From assembly GCA_017405545.1 (NCBI GenBank), contig JAFRAF010000016.1, positions 1 through 10,730 of the forward strand: a DNA stretch of 10,730 nucleotides. Reading direction: 5' to 3'. Position numbers and translations under genes: made by a program. This DNA is from Oscillospiraceae bacterium (GTDB lineage Bacteria > Bacillota > Clostridia > Oscillospirales > Oscillospiraceae). Shown here in pieces: positions 9,022 through 10,730 of this stretch; the stretch's first letter is position 1, and every line of letters starts with the position of its first letter. The notes beneath the pieces are model-generated. The model did no database searches and was not told where the DNA came from. It saw only the letters and a program-made list of their open reading frames with translations.

Positions 9022-10467
9022 ATGGGCGAAAGCAAAGCGATTTCACGGATAAAAAGGGCCTATTCCAGCGGTATACGCCATCGCTGGATGATGAACAATG
9101 TCCTTGTCATAATGACCTGCGTCATAGTTATCGCGCTGATATTCTCCCTTTTCATCATCAGCTACTACTACACCGGCGCGAGGACGGGGCTGGAGACCAA
9201 GGCCAAGACGGCCACGGACTTCTTTTCCAACTATGTGACGAAGTCCTATTCGGAGTTCTACGACTCCGCCTACACATATACAAGCTCCTTTGAGGACGCC
9301 AGCACCATTGAGCTGCAGTTCGTCAGCACCGCGGGCAGGGTGGAGACATCATCCTACGGCACCGCGGCGGGCACCATAATAAGCAGCTCCGACCTGAAAG
9401 AGGCGGTGGAGACCGGGAAAATCAGCTCCTGGCAGGGGAAAAATCCGGAGACCGGAGAGAAGATAATGGCCGTCTCCGCCCCCGTCATGTACTCCGGCGG
9501 ACAGATAGTGGGCGTCATGCGCTATGTGACCAGCCTTAAGCTGGTTGACAGGGAGATAATCAGCAGCATACTGGCCGTGGTATTTCTGGGCGTGGGGATC
9601 ATGGCCCTGGTGTTCTTCACCAACATGTTCTTCATACGCTCGGTTGTGGCCCCGGTAAAGGAGATAACCACCACCGCAAGACGCATCGCCGACGGCAGCT
9701 ACGGGGTGCAGATCCCCCACCAATACGATGACGAGATCGGCGACATGGTGGACGCGATCAACGACATGTCCATGAAGATAAGCCAGGCCGAGAAGACCCA
9801 GGCGGAGTTCATATCCTCCGTGTCCCACGAGCTGCGCACCCCCCTGACAGCCATCACCGGCTGGGGCGAGACGCTCATGTACGACGAAAAGCTGGACGAG
9901 GAGGCCCGGCACGGTCTTGAGATAATGCTCAGAGAGGCCCGGCGTCTGACAAAAATGGTGGAGGAGCTGCTGGAGTTTACCCGCATGCAGGACGGCCGCT
10001 TCACCCTGAACATCGAGCAGATGGACGTGGGCGCCGAGCTGGAGGAGTCCATATTTATGTACAGGGAGCTCTTGAAACAGGACGATATACAGCTGGAGTA
10101 CGAGCCGTATATGGACGAGCTCCCCCTCATAAACGGGGATCCGGAGCGTCTCAGACAGGTCTTCCTGAACATACTGGACAACGCCGCCAAGCACGCCCGG
10201 GAGGGCAAGCGCATAGTTGTGTCCATGGACGCGGACCCCAAGTGGATATACATAAAGGTCCGGGACTTCGGACAGGGCATACCGGAGGACGAGCTGGACA
10301 AGGTCAAGATGAAGTTCTACAAGGGCAGCTCAAAGCGCAGGGGCAGCGGCATAGGGCTGGCCGTCTGCGATGAGATAGTGCGCTATCACAACGGACGGCT
10401 GCTGCTGCAGAACGCCGAGGGCGGCGGTCTGGAGGTAACGGTAAAGCTGCCCGTGGACAGCGAGTGA
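9022..10467 (+). CDS. Membrane sensor histidine kinase with HAMP domain
   Basis: A 481-residue kinase expected to phosphorylate the upstream regulator. Membrane segment 1 is about 27-50 and segment 2 about 180-205. Between them lies an extracytoplasmic sensor region of ~130 residues whose second half (IMAVSAPVMYSGGQIVGVMRYVTSL) has the look of a PAS/Cache-like fold. HAMP is about 206-257. The HisKA domain has the H box SSVSHELRTPLTAI with H269 as the phosphorylation site. The ATPase domain has N387 (N box, NILDNAAKH), G1 DFGQGIPED (415-423), an F-box-like KFYKGSSK and G2 GSGIGLAV (441-448). All boxes are intact. The ATG start is preceded by GGGGAAG. The layout is like the VicK/PhoR type, but there is no cytoplasmic PAS domain between HAMP and HisKA. 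The signal is unknown. Confidence 0.96.
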   Translation: MGESKAISRIKRAYSSGIRHRWMMNNVLVIMTCVIVIALIFSLFIISYYYTGARTGLETKAKTATDFFSNYVTKSYSEFYDSAYTYTSSFEDASTIELQFVSTAGRVETSSYGTAAGTIISSSDLKEAVETGKISSWQGKNPETGEKIMAVSAPVMYSGGQIVGVMRYVTSLKLVDREIISSILAVVFLGVGIMALVFFTNMFFIRSVVAPVKEITTTARRIADGSYGVQIPHQYDDEIGDMVDAINDMSMKISQAEKTQAEFISSVSHELRTPLTAITGWGETLMYDEKLDEEARHGLEIMLREARRLTKMVEELLEFTRMQDGRFTLNIEQMDVGAELEESIFMYRELLKQDDIQLEYEPYMDELPLINGDPERLRQVFLNILDNAAKHAREGKRIVVSMDADPKWIYIKVRDFGQGIPEDELDKVKMKFYKGSSKRRGSGIGLAVCDEIVRYHNGRLLLQNAEGGGLEVTVKLPVDSE

Positions 10468-10529
10468 TATAAAACAGATTCACATGATCGCCGCGCAGGA
10501 GCGGACATCTATAGAAGTACAGGAGAAGT

Positions 10530-10730
10530 ATGAGTAAAAAGAAGAATCAGGATACGGCACCCGCATTCCGCACGTCCATAGGCGGGCAGGCGCTTATAGA
10601 GGGGATCATGATGCGCGGGCCGAAGAAGCAGGCCATCGTGGTCCGCGACCAGAACGGAGAACTGGTCAGGAAAGAGGAGGAGCTCAAGCTCATCAAGGAG
10701 CGGCACCCCATACTGGGCTGGGTCATCATA
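10530..10730 (+). CDS. yqhQ: YqhQ/DUF1385 family protein, N-terminal part (runs off window)
   Basis: The first 67 residues are visible. The segment [28 protein letters not shown] is the hallmark N-terminus of the DUF1385/YqhQ family, predicted multi-pass membrane proteins found widely in Firmicutes with no settled function. The start ATG follows AGGAG at a short spacing of 4 bases, and an in-frame TAG at 10512 rules out a much earlier start. The gene lies 62 bases after the kinase with no terminator visible, so it may be co-transcribed with the two-component genes. In many Clostridia relatives sit near prmC and prfA, which would be expected just beyond the window. The rest of the gene is not visible. 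Confidence 0.88.
   Translation, partial: MSKKKNQDTAPAFRTSIGGQALIEGIMMRGPKKQAIVVRDQNGELVRKEEELKLIKERHPILGWVII

Noticed and set aside
10468..10529. Terminator or promoter between the kinase and the yqhQ-like gene
   Set aside because: No hairpin with a T tract is present. TATAAA after the kinase stop lacks a -35 or TGn partner, so read-through is the simpler reading.

Overview
The window is GC-rich by eye and its protein content points to a Gram-positive Clostridia bacterium, most likely an Oscillospirales/Oscillospiraceae-type gut anaerobe. The supports are strong AGGAGG-like ribosome binding sites, TTG and GTG starts, LSAC/LSGC lipoboxes, a YqhQ/DUF1385 protein, an OmpR/HAMP-kinase pair, and a SecA with a C-terminal SEC-C zinc motif. 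The genus cannot be fixed from the sequence alone. Ile is often encoded by ATA and Arg by AGG despite the high GC.

Layout. At the left edge (2-475, +) is the C-terminal part of a ferritin-like protein, ended by a clean hairpin-plus-T terminator at 474-492. Facing it is a minus-strand cluster, read right to left: secA (6432-3394), a PgeF-type laccase-fold gene (3354-2566), a family 5 solute-binding lipoprotein with a TTG start (2522-945), and cytidine deaminase (886-494). Gaps are 39, 43 and 58 bases with no convincing terminator, so these four may be one transcript led by secA. Their jobs (protein export, cell-wall precursor proofreading, peptide or oligomer capture, nucleoside salvage) are only loosely linked.

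The divergent control region at 6433-6874 is the only long non-coding stretch. It holds an AT-rich core with two back-to-back extended -10 promoters. The minus-strand promoter gives secA a leader of about 270 nt. The first ~137 nt of that leader folds on paper into a closed three-way-junction RNA whose 5' end coincides with the predicted transcription start. This is the most interesting object in the window. A 48-codon reading frame runs through the same RNA.

The right part is a plus-strand cluster: a GTG-initiated lipoprotein with three DxDGDG/DxNxDG calcium-type repeats (6875-8212), an OmpR-family response regulator (8301-8987), a HAMP sensor histidine kinase (9022-10467), and the start of a YqhQ/DUF1385 membrane protein (10530 to the edge). 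The order suggests the lipoprotein could be an envelope partner or sensor input of the two-component system, but this is inference. No tRNA, rRNA, CRISPR array, insertion sequence or phage gene was seen.
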